From Oxalobacteraceae bacterium (lineage in GTDB: Bacteria > Pseudomonadota > Gammaproteobacteria > Burkholderiales > Burkholderiaceae_D), in the NCBI GenBank assembly GCA_013284265.1, contig JABTBR010000027.1, forward strand, positions 23,798 through 87,797: a stretch of 64,000 nucleotides of DNA, in the 5' to 3' direction. The notes beneath the pieces were generated by a model. The model had not been told where the DNA came from. It searched no databases and worked only from the letters and a program-made list of their open reading frames with translations. This document shows positions 53,046-61,553 of the stretch, in pieces; position 1 is the first letter of the stretch; every line of letters starts with the position of its first letter. Both the position numbers and the translations under genes were made by a program.

Positions 53046-53944
53046 TCCAGCGCGCACCACTTCCCCTCCCGCGCCAGCGCGGCTTTACGCTGGTCGAGGC
53101 CATCATCGTGATGGTGATTACCGGTGTGCTGGCCGGGATCATGGTGCTGTTCATCCGCCAGCCGGTGCAAAACTATGTGGACGCGGCTGGCCGCGCCGAA
53201 ATGGCCGATGTGGCCGACCTGGCGCTGCGGCGCATGGCGCGCGAACTGCGCGGCGCCTTGCCCAACAGCCTGCGCGTGATCGGTAGCGCGTCCGGCGGCA
53301 GCGCGGTGACGCTGATCGAATTCATTCCCACCAAGACTGGCGGCACCTATCTGTCTGTCGAAGACAATAATGGCACCCCGGTGCTGGACTTCCAGAATAC
53401 CGCCAATAAAACCTTCACCGTGACGGGTACGATGCCGGTGTTTCCCTACAATATAGCGGCCAACGACTATATCGTCGTGTATAACCTCGGCACCGGATTT
53501 ACCGATGCCGACGCCTATGCCGGCAACAACCGCGCGCAGGTAAGCGGCGCGCCAGTGGGGAATGTCGTCACCATCGCCGCCAATCCCTTTGCCGTGCCGG
53601 CCAACGCCATCCCGGCGCGGGTGCCGAACACCTCGCCGACCCAGCGCTTCAATGTGGTGGGCACACCGGTGACCTTTCGCTGCGTGAACAGCGCCGCCGG
53701 CACCGGTACGCTGACGCGCCTGAGCACCTACGGCTATTCCGCCAGCCAGATCGACCCGGCGGCCGCCGCCGGGGTGACGTCGGCGCTGCTGGCCAACAAT
53801 GTGGTGGGCTGTAATTTCAATGTTACCAGCCTGGCCAACACCCACCTCGGCCTGATCGGGCTCGATCTGGCGCTGGCGCGGCCCGGCAGCAGCAGTGAAC
53901 GCGTCATGCTGTCACATCAAATCCATGTGGAGAACACGCCATGA
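53042..53944 (+). CDS. mshO: minor MSHA pilin MshO
   Basis: A 300-residue prepilin, larger than the others, as in Vibrio. The cleavage site is RG/FTLVEAIIVMVITGVLAGIM. The helix AEMADVADLALRRMARELRGALPNSLRV is typical of PilW/GspJ-like minor pilins, followed by a large beta-rich domain. ATGA overlaps link it to mshD and mshP. Confidence 0.87.
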   Translation: MIQRAPLPLPRQRGFTLVEAIIVMVITGVLAGIMVLFIRQPVQNYVDAAGRAEMADVADLALRRMARELRGALPNSLRVIGSASGGSAVTLIEFIPTKTGGTYLSVEDNNGTPVLDFQNTANKTFTVTGTMPVFPYNIAANDYIVVYNLGTGFTDADAYAGNNRAQVSGAPVGNVVTIAANPFAVPANAIPARVPNTSPTQRFNVVGTPVTFRCVNSAAGTGTLTRLSTYGYSASQIDPAAAAGVTSALLANNVVGCNFNVTSLANTHLGLIGLDLALARPGSSSERVMLSHQIHVENTP

Positions 53945-54408
53945 ACGCAATGACAGCGCGCCGCCGGTGCCGGCCGATCTGGCGCACCAGCCGCCATGCC
54001 GCTGGCGTGGGCCTGGTGACCGCCATCTTCCTTCTGGTGGTGCTGGCCGGACTCGGTGTGGCGATCGTATCGGTGGTCACCGGGCAGCAATCGAGTGCAG
54101 CGCTGGACCAGCAGGGCGCGCGCGCCTACCAGGCCGCCCGGGCAGGGATTGAATGGGCCATGTGGAGCCATCTGCGCAGCGGCACGCCGCTGCCATGCCA
54201 GCTTGCGGGAACCGCCGCCACCAGTTTCGCCATGCCCCCGCAAGCGAGCTCGCTGGCCGCATTTACCGTCACGATCAGCTGCAATACGCCCGTGGCGGGC
54301 CATTTTTTGCTGACGGCGACGGCCTGTAACCAGCCGCTTAACTCGGTCTGCCCCAACACCAGTCCCGGCCCCGATTACGTGCAGCGCCAACTGCAGGCCG
54401 AGCTATAA
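53941..54408 (+). CDS. mshP: MshP (PilX/GspK-like minor pilin component)
   Basis: A 155-residue protein. The N-terminus GVGLVTAIFLLVVLAGLGVAIVSVV is followed by QQGARAYQAARAGIEWAMW, the PilX/GspK hallmark. It lacks a classical GFTLxE. It ends the minor pilin block; mshQ, which follows mshP in Vibrio, is absent and only 135 bases separate it from mshI. Confidence 0.82.
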   Translation: MNAMTARRRCRPIWRTSRHAAGVGLVTAIFLLVVLAGLGVAIVSVVTGQQSSAALDQQGARAYQAARAGIEWAMWSHLRSGTPLPCQLAGTAATSFAMPPQASSLAAFTVTISCNTPVAGHFLLTATACNQPLNSVCPNTSPGPDYVQRQLQAEL

Positions 54409-54543
54409 ATGTGTTGAATGTGAGAATGTGTGTGTTTTTGGGACAAGTAACGTAAATAGGGCGCGGAAACCGTGGGTAACGTGAATATAATCAATCATCT
54501 AGCGTGGAAACTTCACGCGCGAGTCACCATTTAGATTGCCGAC

Positions 54544-55494
54544 ATGAGATTTTTCTCAAAAGCAAAGAAAAAAGATGGCTGGCTGACGATCGCCTTTCTC
54601 GGCGACGGGATTTGTGTCGGCAGCGTCAGGCGGGTACGCGACGCCAAGGTGGCGATCGACGTGGCCGCCTTCTATCCTGCGGAAACGAGCAGCCATTCGC
54701 CCGAAATCCTGGAGAAACTCAACCGCGAACTGCGCGGCGGCAGCTATCGCTGCGCCACCCTGCTGGCCGACGGCGAATACCAGCTGCTGTCGGTCGACGC
54801 GCCCAATGTGCCGCGCGAGGAACTCAAGACCGCCGTGCGCTGGCGCCTGAAAGACATGCTGGACTTCCACGTGGACGACGCCACCATCGACGTACTCGAT
54901 ATCCCCGGCGACCAGAATGGCGGCAACCAGCGCGGCAACGCCATGTTCGCCGTGGCTGCGCGCAACAGCCTGCTGGAAGCGCGCCAGCAGCTATTTACCG
55001 AAGCGAAGATGCACCTGCGCGTGATCGACATTCCCGAAATGGCGCAACGGAATATCTCCGCGCTGCTCGAGCCGGAGGGCAGGGGGCTGGCGCTGCTGTC
55101 GTTTAACCATGCGGGCGGCATGCTGACCGTGACCTTCAAGGGCGAGCTGTATCTGTCGCGCCGCATCGACGTGACGCTGGGCCAGCTGCTGGAGCCCGAC
55201 ACCGACCGCCAGCAAGTCTGCTTCGACAAGATCGCGCTCGAGCTTCAGCGCTCGCTCGACCACTTCGACCGCCAGTTCCACTTCATCAGCGTGTCGAAGC
55301 TGCTGCTGGCGCCCACCGGCGCGCCCGGCATGCACGAATACCTGGCCAGCAATCTGTACATGCCGGTCGAGGCGATGGAACTGGGCGACGTGTTCGACCT
55401 GAGTAATATGCCGGAACTGCAGGACATGGAGCAGCAGCCACGCTACTTCCTGACGCTGGGCGCCGCCCTGCGCGACGAGGAGGTGCGCTCGTGA
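54544..55494 (+). CDS. mshI: MshI (PilM-like assembly protein)
   Basis: A 316-residue protein with an actin-like fold as in PilM: WLTIAFLGDGICVGSVRR, then LLADGEYQLLSVDAPNVPREEL, AVRWRLKDML, and VIDIPEMAQRNISALL. There is no membrane helix, so it is cytoplasmic. A TATAAT hexamer at 54486-54491 could give an internal promoter, but a -35 element is not evident. It is ATGA-coupled to the next gene. Confidence 0.85.
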   Translation: MRFFSKAKKKDGWLTIAFLGDGICVGSVRRVRDAKVAIDVAAFYPAETSSHSPEILEKLNRELRGGSYRCATLLADGEYQLLSVDAPNVPREELKTAVRWRLKDMLDFHVDDATIDVLDIPGDQNGGNQRGNAMFAVAARNSLLEARQQLFTEAKMHLRVIDIPEMAQRNISALLEPEGRGLALLSFNHAGGMLTVTFKGELYLSRRIDVTLGQLLEPDTDRQQVCFDKIALELQRSLDHFDRQFHFISVSKLLLAPTGAPGMHEYLASNLYMPVEAMELGDVFDLSNMPELQDMEQQPRYFLTLGAALRDEEVRS

Positions 55495-56249
55495 GCCAGC
55501 AAATCAATCTGTTCAACCCGATCTTCCTGAAGCAGAAAAAAGTCTTCGGGGCGGTGCCGTTGCTGCAGGCGCTCGCTGTGATCCTGCTGGGCGTTGTGGC
55601 GCTGGGCTGGTTCACCAGCCAGCGCGTGGCGCAGCTCGATGCGCGGGTGGCGGCGGGCAAGCTGCTGGTGGCCGAGCGCGAAGCGCGCCTGCTGCGCACC
55701 AACGCGCAGTTCGCGCCGCGCAAGCCCGATCCCGCGCTGGCGGCCGAACTGGCCCAGGCCGAAGCGCAGCTGGCGGCGCTGGACCATGTGGAGGCGATGC
55801 TGCGTGCCGGGAACCTGGGCAATACCGCCGGCTACGCCGAATACTTCCGCGCACTGGCGCGCCAGAATGTCAGCGGCCTGTGGCTGACCGGCGTGACCAT
55901 CGAAGGCGCCGGCAACAACATCGGCTTGCAGGGCAGGGCCATGCAGCCCACGCTGATTCCGCGTTTCGTGGCGCGCCTGGGCAGTGAAAAAATCATGCGA
56001 GGCAAGAACTTCGCCAGCCTGGATATTGTTCGGGGCGAGGTCACCAGCGTTCAGGTGCCCGCCGCCGCGCAGCTGCAGCCGGCGCTCGATGCCGCCACCG
56101 CCAGCGCCGGTCCCAAGGTGGTTGGCGTCACGGCGGCGGTGGCCCCGGCCGCCGCTGTCAACGCCAACGCCGCCGCGGCGCCCGTGAATACCGCGGCGCA
56201 GTTTGTCGATTTCAACTTGCAGACGGTGGTTACGGAGGTAGGCAAATGA
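55491..56249 (+). CDS. PilN-like inner-membrane assembly protein
   Basis: A 252-residue bitopic protein: a short cytoplasmic tail (SQQINLFNPIFLKQKK, the PilN motif INLFNP) binds the MshI partner, one membrane helix (residues 20-42), a coiled coil (RVAQLDARVAAGKLLVAEREARLL), then a small domain (SGLWLTGVTIEGAGNNIGLQGRA). An Ala-rich tail follows. In Vibrio this role is covered by part of MshI (MshI2). Confidence 0.85.
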   Translation: MSQQINLFNPIFLKQKKVFGAVPLLQALAVILLGVVALGWFTSQRVAQLDARVAAGKLLVAEREARLLRTNAQFAPRKPDPALAAELAQAEAQLAALDHVEAMLRAGNLGNTAGYAEYFRALARQNVSGLWLTGVTIEGAGNNIGLQGRAMQPTLIPRFVARLGSEKIMRGKNFASLDIVRGEVTSVQVPAAAQLQPALDAATASAGPKVVGVTAAVAPAAAVNANAAAAPVNTAAQFVDFNLQTVVTEVGK

Positions 56250-57064
56250 AGGCGCAAATCTTGCGGCAATGGCTGAAGCTGACCGGCAAGCTCGATGCCA
56301 TGACCCTGCGCGAGCGCGTCATGATCTTCCTGGCCGGCGCCGCCGGAATTGTTTTCCTGTGGTTCTCGATGGTGATGGAGCCGCAAATGCAGCGCCAGCA
56401 CGCCCTCGCGCTGCAGCTCGGCCAGCAGCAGAACCAGATCGCCGGCATCGACCAGGACATCACGCAAAAAATCGAGGCCTACGCCCGCGATCCCGATGCC
56501 GGCGTGCGCACCCAGCTCAAACAGGTGCGTTCCAAGGCCGACAGTTCAGGCGCCGCGCTGCGCGCGGTGCAGCAGGGACTGGTCGCACCGGACAAGATGG
56601 CGCCCTTGCTGGAGCAGCTTTTGCACGGCAACGGCAAGCTGCGGCTGGTGTCGCTCAAGTCGCTGCCGGTGATTGGCCTGAGTGGAACGGCCCCCGGTGC
56701 TGCGGCCCCCGGTGCCGCCATCGCCAGCAAACTGGCGGCGGATATGGGCGGCCTGGCTGCGCCCGCTGGCGCGATCGGTTCGGCCAATGCAGCTAATGCC
56801 GGCACTGCGGCAGTCCCGGCAACGCAAGCCATGCAGGCGGCGGGCAAAGCCGTCGCACCGCCCGAGCTGCTGTATTGCCATGGTGTCGAACTGGTGCTGC
56901 AAGGCGGCTATCTGGACATGATCCAGTACATGGATGCGCTGGAACATCTGCCCGGCCAGCTATTCTGGGGCAAGGCGCGGATGGAAACCGAGCAATATCC
57001 CAGTGCGCGCCTGACGTTGACGCTGTACACCCTGAGCCTGGACAAGAACTGGATTAAATTATGA
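56246..57064 (+). CDS. mshJ: MshJ (PilO-like)
   Basis: A 272-residue bitopic protein. Membrane helix at about residues 28-48 (VMIFLAGAAGIVFLWFSMVM), coiled coil (LALQLGQQQNQIAGIDQDIT), then a PilO-like domain with VSLKSLPV, ELLYCHGVELVLQGGYLDMIQYMDALEHLP, interrupted by an Ala/Gly-rich loop (around 150-205). ATGA overlap on both sides. Confidence 0.83.
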   Translation: MKAQILRQWLKLTGKLDAMTLRERVMIFLAGAAGIVFLWFSMVMEPQMQRQHALALQLGQQQNQIAGIDQDITQKIEAYARDPDAGVRTQLKQVRSKADSSGAALRAVQQGLVAPDKMAPLLEQLLHGNGKLRLVSLKSLPVIGLSGTAPGAAAPGAAIASKLAADMGGLAAPAGAIGSANAANAGTAAVPATQAMQAAGKAVAPPELLYCHGVELVLQGGYLDMIQYMDALEHLPGQLFWGKARMETEQYPSARLTLTLYTLSLDKNWIKL

Positions 57065-57486
57065 GCCACCGACAAACCCGGCTTGGCCAGCAAATCCGCC
57101 TGCACCGGCGCCTGCGGGCCGCCGTCGTGGCGGCCCTGGCGCTGGCCGCGCTGCTGATGCTGGCGTGGACGCCCGCGACCGCCCAGCAACTGCTGGATCC
57201 CACCGAGCCGCCGGCGGGCGCCTTGCGTCCGGCCGCCGGGGCGAATGCGGCGCAGCCGCTCGTCAGCCAGGGGCCGCAGCTGCAATCGGTGCTGCACGGC
57301 AGCCGTGGCCGCGAACTGGCCGTGATCGATGGACTGACCATCCGGCGCGGCGAAAAATTCGACGGCGCTGTGTTGGTCAACATCGGCAAGGATGAAGTGG
57401 TGCTCAAGCGCGGCAAGCAATTGCAAGTGTTGCGGCTCTATCCCGGGCAACCGGCCACAGTGGCCAGCGAGCCGTCGCGACGCTAA
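57061..57486 (+). CDS. mshK: MshK (PilP-like)
   Basis: A 141-residue exported protein. An Arg-rich start precedes a signal or anchor helix (VVAALALAALLMLAWTPATA). The mature part begins QQLLDPTEPP, the MshK hallmark (DPTRPP-type), and has a short HDR-like beta domain (LQSVLHGSRGRELAVIDGLTIRRGEKFDGAVLVNIGKDEVVL). It presumably bridges the inner-membrane proteins to the MshL secretin. Confidence 0.85.
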   Translation: MSHRQTRLGQQIRLHRRLRAAVVAALALAALLMLAWTPATAQQLLDPTEPPAGALRPAAGANAAQPLVSQGPQLQSVLHGSRGRELAVIDGLTIRRGEKFDGAVLVNIGKDEVVLKRGKQLQVLRLYPGQPATVASEPSRR

Positions 57487-57503
57487 TCGGAAGAATAAAA
57501 AAT

Positions 57504-59306
57504 ATGAACAAACACATTCCATTCATCCTGCTTGCCCTGCTGCTGGCGGCCTGCAGCGTGCCCAAGCGCGACACCTATGACAAGATCAACGCGGAAATGG
57601 TGGCGGCCGTGAAACCGGCCGCCACCAGCCAGAGCGACGCTGTGGCCAGCGCCTTGCTGCCGCCGGTGGCGCAGCTGGCCGAACAACTGCCGAAGGCGCG
57701 CGCGGTGCTGGAAGAGCGCTTCAATGTGAACTTCAATAACGTGCCGGTGCAGCAGTTCTTCAATTCCATCGTGGCCGGCACGCGCTACAACATGCTGATC
57801 CACCCGGAGGTCAACGGCAGCATCAGCGCCAATCTGAAGGATGTGTCGCTGTTCGAAGCGCTCGACGCGGTGCGCGAGCTGTATGGCTACGATTACAAGG
57901 TGGAGGGCAGCCGCATTTACATCCGTCCGCTGACGCTGCAAACACGCATGTTCAAGGTGAACTACCTGACGGCGCAGCGGGCTGGTTCCTCCAGCCTGCG
58001 CGTGACCTCGACCTCGGTGGCTTCGGCCGGCACCAGCAACAGCGGCGGCAATAACGGCAACAACAATAACAGCAGCAATAACAATAACAACAACAACGAC
58101 AATTCGAACAATAACAACAACCAGAACGGCGGGAACAATTCCACCTCCGGCTCGCGCGACGCGAGCAATGTACAGACCATGTCGCGCAGCGACTTCTGGA
58201 AGGAACTGAAGGAATCGCTGGACGCGATCATTGCGGTGGGCAAGGACGGGCGCAGTGTCGTCGTCAGCCCGCAGTCCGGCGTGCTGCTGATTCGCGCCAT
58301 GCCCGATGAGCTGCGCAATGTGGAAGCCTTTCTGAAGGCGACCCAGCTGTCGGTGGAACGCCAGGTGATCCTGGAAGCGAAAATCCTGGAAGTGGAATTG
58401 AACCGGGGCTTCCAGACGGGGATCAACTGGTCGGCCTTCGCCACCTTCCGCGATGGCCACGGCAATAACCGGCTCTCCACCGGTTTCCTGACACCCGGTA
58501 CCTCGCTCAATCCGCTGCGTCCCGGCGCCGGCTCCGCCACGCCGACACCGATCGCCAGTGCCGGCGGGGTCGGCATTACGGCGACCAGCGGTTCGGTCCT
58601 GGGCGCGGCGGCCGACGCGGCCGGCTCGCTGTTTGGACTGGCTTTCCAGACCAGTAATTTCGCCGCGCTGATTTCCTTCCTGGAGTCGCAGGGCACGGTG
58701 CATGTGCTGTCGAGCCCGCGCATCGCGACGCTGAATAATCAGAAGGCAGTACTCAAGATCGGCACCGACGAATTCTTCGTCACCGGCGTGAGCACCACCA
58801 CCAGCACCAACGCCAGCGGCGTGGCCACCACCTCGCCCAGCGTGACGCTGCAGCCCTTCTTCTCCGGCGTGGTGCTGGACGTGACGCCGCAGATCGATGA
58901 ACGCGGCAATATCACCTTGCACGTGCATCCTTCGGTCAGCCAGGTCTCGACCGTCAACAAGGGTGTCAACCTCGGTTCGGCCGGGAGCTTGAGCCTGCCG
59001 CTGGCCGCCTCGGCGACCTCGGAAATGGACAGCGTGGTGCGCGGACAGGATGGCCAGGTGGTCGCGATCGGCGGCTTGATGCGCCAGGCCACCACCACCG
59101 AACGCTCGCAGGTACCGGGCGCCGGCGACATTCCGGTGCTGGGCGCGCTGTTCCGCAACACCAATGACGTGCTGCAGAAGCGCGAACTGGTGGTGCTGAT
59201 CAAACCGACGATCGTGGAAGCGAGCGCGGACTGGAACGAGAACCTGCTCGAAGCGGGCAAGCACGTGAGGGATCTCGATCCGCGCCGTCCGATGGAGCGC
59301 AGATAA
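57504..59306 (+). CDS. mshL: MSHA secretin MshL (lipoprotein)
   Basis: A 600-residue outer-membrane secretin. Lipobox LLAAC near residue 16. N-terminal domain with FNVNFNNVPVQQFFNSIVAGTRYNMLIHPEVNGSISANL. An Asn-rich tract (about residues 175-220, with one unbroken run of eight to nine Asn/Asp) precedes RSDFWKELKESL. The core has ERQVILEAKILEVELNRGFQTG, HVLSSPRIATLNNQKAVLKIG, VVLDVTPQID and DGQVVAIGGLMRQ. It is the pore for the MSHA fibre. Confidence 0.94.
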   Translation: MNKHIPFILLALLLAACSVPKRDTYDKINAEMVAAVKPAATSQSDAVASALLPPVAQLAEQLPKARAVLEERFNVNFNNVPVQQFFNSIVAGTRYNMLIHPEVNGSISANLKDVSLFEALDAVRELYGYDYKVEGSRIYIRPLTLQTRMFKVNYLTAQRAGSSSLRVTSTSVASAGTSNSGGNNGNNNNSSNNNNNNNDNSNNNNNQNGGNNSTSGSRDASNVQTMSRSDFWKELKESLDAIIAVGKDGRSVVVSPQSGVLLIRAMPDELRNVEAFLKATQLSVERQVILEAKILEVELNRGFQTGINWSAFATFRDGHGNNRLSTGFLTPGTSLNPLRPGAGSATPTPIASAGGVGITATSGSVLGAAADAAGSLFGLAFQTSNFAALISFLESQGTVHVLSSPRIATLNNQKAVLKIGTDEFFVTGVSTTTSTNASGVATTSPSVTLQPFFSGVVLDVTPQIDERGNITLHVHPSVSQVSTVNKGVNLGSAGSLSLPLAASATSEMDSVVRGQDGQVVAIGGLMRQATTTERSQVPGAGDIPVLGALFRNTNDVLQKRELVVLIKPTIVEASADWNENLLEAGKHVRDLDPRRPMERR

Positions 59307-59308
59307 TC

Positions 59309-60208
59309 ATGTACCAGAACCATTTCGGGCTACGCGAAGTCCCTTTCAGCATCACGCCTGATACCAGCTTTTTCTTCACCAGCCCCAGTTCGCAGGAGGC
59401 GCTCAATACCTTGCTGGTGGCCGCGCGCAATGGCGAAGGCTTCATCAAGATCACCGGCGAGGTGGGCACCGGCAAGACGCTGCTGTGCCGCAAATTCATC
59501 GCCACACTGGGCGAGGAATTCGTAACGGCCTATATTCCGAATCCCTATCTGGAGCCGCGCACGCTGATGCTGGCCCTGGCCGATGAACTGGACATTACGC
59601 AGGAGCGCGATGTGGACCAGCATCAGCTGCTTAAGGCGATCACCTCGCGGCTGCTGGAACTGGCCGCGCAGGGCAAGCGGGTGCTGCTATGCCTCGATGA
59701 GGCGCAGGCGATTCCGCTGGAGAGTCTGGAGGCGCTGCGCCTGCTGACCAATCTGGAGACGGAAAAGCGCAAGCTGCTGCAGATTGTGCTGTTCGGGCAG
59801 CCGGAACTGAACCGCCATTTGGCCGCCGATTCGATCCGCCAGCTGGCCCAGCGCATCACTTTCCATTACCACCTCGGGCCGCTGACGCGCGACGATATCG
59901 AGTACTACCTGGCGCACCGGCTGCGCGTGGCCGGCTATGCGGGCAGCCGCCTGTTCACCCGTGGCGCGGTGGCCAAGCTGTATTCGTCCAGCGGCGGGAT
60001 TCCCCGGCTGGTGAACATCCTGGCCAACAAGGCGCTGATGCTGTGCTTCGGCGAAGGCAAGCGCCAGGTCAGCCGGCGCCACCTGGCGCTGGCGGCGCGG
60101 GACACCATCTCCACCAAGGGCTTGCGCTGGCCCGGACCGTGGCAATGGGTGGCGGCGGCCAGTCTGCTGGTGGCCGCATGCAGTTTGACGTGGGCGCTAA
60201 GCAAATGA
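59309..60208 (+). CDS. mshM: MshM AAA ATPase (ExeA-like)
   Basis: A 299-residue inner-membrane ATPase: MYQNHFGLREVPFSITPDTSFF, Walker A GEVGTGKTLLCR, Walker B RVLLCLDEAQAIPL, Sensor region QIVLFGQPELNRHL. A C-terminal membrane helix (WVAAASLLVAACSLTWAL) ends the protein, with no extended periplasmic domain, in contrast to the leftward paralogue. ATGA overlap with mshN. Confidence 0.92.
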   Translation: MYQNHFGLREVPFSITPDTSFFFTSPSSQEALNTLLVAARNGEGFIKITGEVGTGKTLLCRKFIATLGEEFVTAYIPNPYLEPRTLMLALADELDITQERDVDQHQLLKAITSRLLELAAQGKRVLLCLDEAQAIPLESLEALRLLTNLETEKRKLLQIVLFGQPELNRHLAADSIRQLAQRITFHYHLGPLTRDDIEYYLAHRLRVAGYAGSRLFTRGAVAKLYSSSGGIPRLVNILANKALMLCFGEGKRQVSRRHLALAARDTISTKGLRWPGPWQWVAAASLLVAACSLTWALSK

Positions 60209-61437
60209 GCCTGATCAATAAAATGCTGCAGGATCTGGACGCACGCGGCGGCGCGCAAGATGCGTCGGCGCCTGGCGCCGCAGACAGCAATGGAGCCGGT
60301 GCGACTGCGCCCGGCGGCATCGCGGCGCGCGGCACGGCGACGGGCGGCGGCGCAGCAGGCGTGCGGGCTGTGGCGGGCACCGAGCGTTCCCGGCAGGCGC
60401 TAGTGCTGGCCGCCGTGGCGGCCGCTGTGCTCGCCGCAACTGCCGCTGGCTGGTTTGGCTGGCAGTACTATCAGCAGCGCCGCGTTGCGCCGCCTGCCGC
60501 GCCGTCCTCGGTCAAGATCGTGCCGGCCAGACTGCCCGCATCGGTGGAGGCCGAGCCGGAGCAGCCAGCGGCAGTGGCGGCGAAAGCTGCGTCGGGCGGC
60601 GGATCGAGCAAGTCATTGTCGAGCGTTGGTGCGGGCAAGTCATCTTCGAGCGCTGGTGCGGGCAAGCCATCTTCGAGCGCTGGTGCGGGCAAGCCATTGT
60701 CGAGCGATGGTGCGGGCAGGGCCGTTGCGGGCAGGGTGGGAGATCAGGCCAGGGCGGCTGCGCCCGGCCCGGCTGCACGGGTGGGCACCAGCGCTGGTGC
60801 CCGCACTGGGAAGCAGGCTTCCAGCGCTGCATCCGAGCCAGTGGATGCAGGCGTCAGCCGCGAACTGGGGCCGGGGCAGTTGGCAGAAAGCGCCTACCGG
60901 CGCGCGCTGCTGGCCTTGCAGGAAGGGCGTGTCAGCGAAGCGCTGGCCGGATTGGAGCGGGCGCTGGAAATCGATCCGCGCCACGAGGCCGCGCGCCAGA
61001 CCATCATCAGCCTGCTGCTGGAGAACCGGCGCCCGGATGACGCGATTCGCCATCTGCGCATGGCGCTTGGGTTGGATGTGCGCCAGCCGGCGCTGGCGAT
61101 GGTGCTGGCGCGCTTGCAGCTTGAGCGTGGCGGCGCGGCACTGGAGACCTTGCAGCGCACCTTGCCCTATGCGACCAATAACGCCGAATACCAGGGCTTC
61201 CTTGCCGGCGTACTGCAAAGGGAACAGCGCAACGCCGAAGCGGTCGAGCACTACCAGGCAGCGCTGAAGATCGCACCGCAGAACAGCGTGTGGTGGATGG
61301 GCTTGGGGATTTCGCTGCAGGCCGAGAAGCATTTGCCGGAGGCGCGAGAAGCTTTCAGCAGGGCCAAGGCGGGTGGGGGATTGACGCCGGAATTGCAGGG
61401 TTTTGTGGAGCGCCGCATCGACGTTTTAGGCCGTTAG
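60205..61437 (+). CDS. mshN: MshN TPR protein
   Basis: 410 residues from ATG 60205. The N-terminus MSLINKMLQDLDARGG is the MshN hallmark. A membrane helix lies at about 72-92 (LVLAAVAAAVLAATAAGWFGW). A Ser/Ala/Gly/Lys-rich linker contains four perfect-length 9-residue repeats (KSLSSVGAG type). C-terminal TPRs follow (ESAYRRALLALQEGRVSEALAGLERALEIDPRH through AVEHYQAALKIAPQN). Last gene of the operon. Confidence 0.9.
   Translation: MSLINKMLQDLDARGGAQDASAPGAADSNGAGATAPGGIAARGTATGGGAAGVRAVAGTERSRQALVLAAVAAAVLAATAAGWFGWQYYQQRRVAPPAAPSSVKIVPARLPASVEAEPEQPAAVAAKAASGGGSSKSLSSVGAGKSSSSAGAGKPSSSAGAGKPLSSDGAGRAVAGRVGDQARAAAPGPAARVGTSAGARTGKQASSAASEPVDAGVSRELGPGQLAESAYRRALLALQEGRVSEALAGLERALEIDPRHEAARQTIISLLLENRRPDDAIRHLRMALGLDVRQPALAMVLARLQLERGGAALETLQRTLPYATNNAEYQGFLAGVLQREQRNAEAVEHYQAALKIAPQNSVWWMGLGISLQAEKHLPEAREAFSRAKAGGGLTPELQGFVERRIDVLGR
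60613..60720. repeat. 27-bp tandem repeat (four copies) inside mshN
   Basis: Four contiguous 27-bp units differ at a few bases and each encode nine residues (Lys-Ser/Pro-x-Ser-Ser-x-Gly-Ala-Gly). The length of this linker is likely to vary between strains. Confidence 0.92.
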
Positions 61438-61456
61438 CATAGGTGCCGCGACACTA

Positions 61457-61529
61457 GTTAAAACCCACGGCAAAGAGCCGGGGTCTGACCCGCCGGGTCA
61501 GACCCCAGGGTTACGCCGTGGGTTCTAAC
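61457..61529. repeat. palindromic interspersed repeat, short form (copy 5)
   Basis: A 73-bp element with 15-bp terminal inverted repeats (GTTAAAACCCACGGC and GCCGTGGGTTCTAAC, one mismatch). Core GGGGTCTGACCC/GGGTCAGACCCC at 61480-61506. It sits between the converging mshN and HD-GYP genes and may act as a bidirectional stem for both transcripts. Confidence 0.9.
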
Positions 61530-61553
61530 ATACGTAGCGGCCCGCTAACTTAC

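Noticed and set aside
60613..60720. 27-bp repeats considered as a CRISPR
   Set aside because: No spacers between the units, and they are in frame inside mshN.
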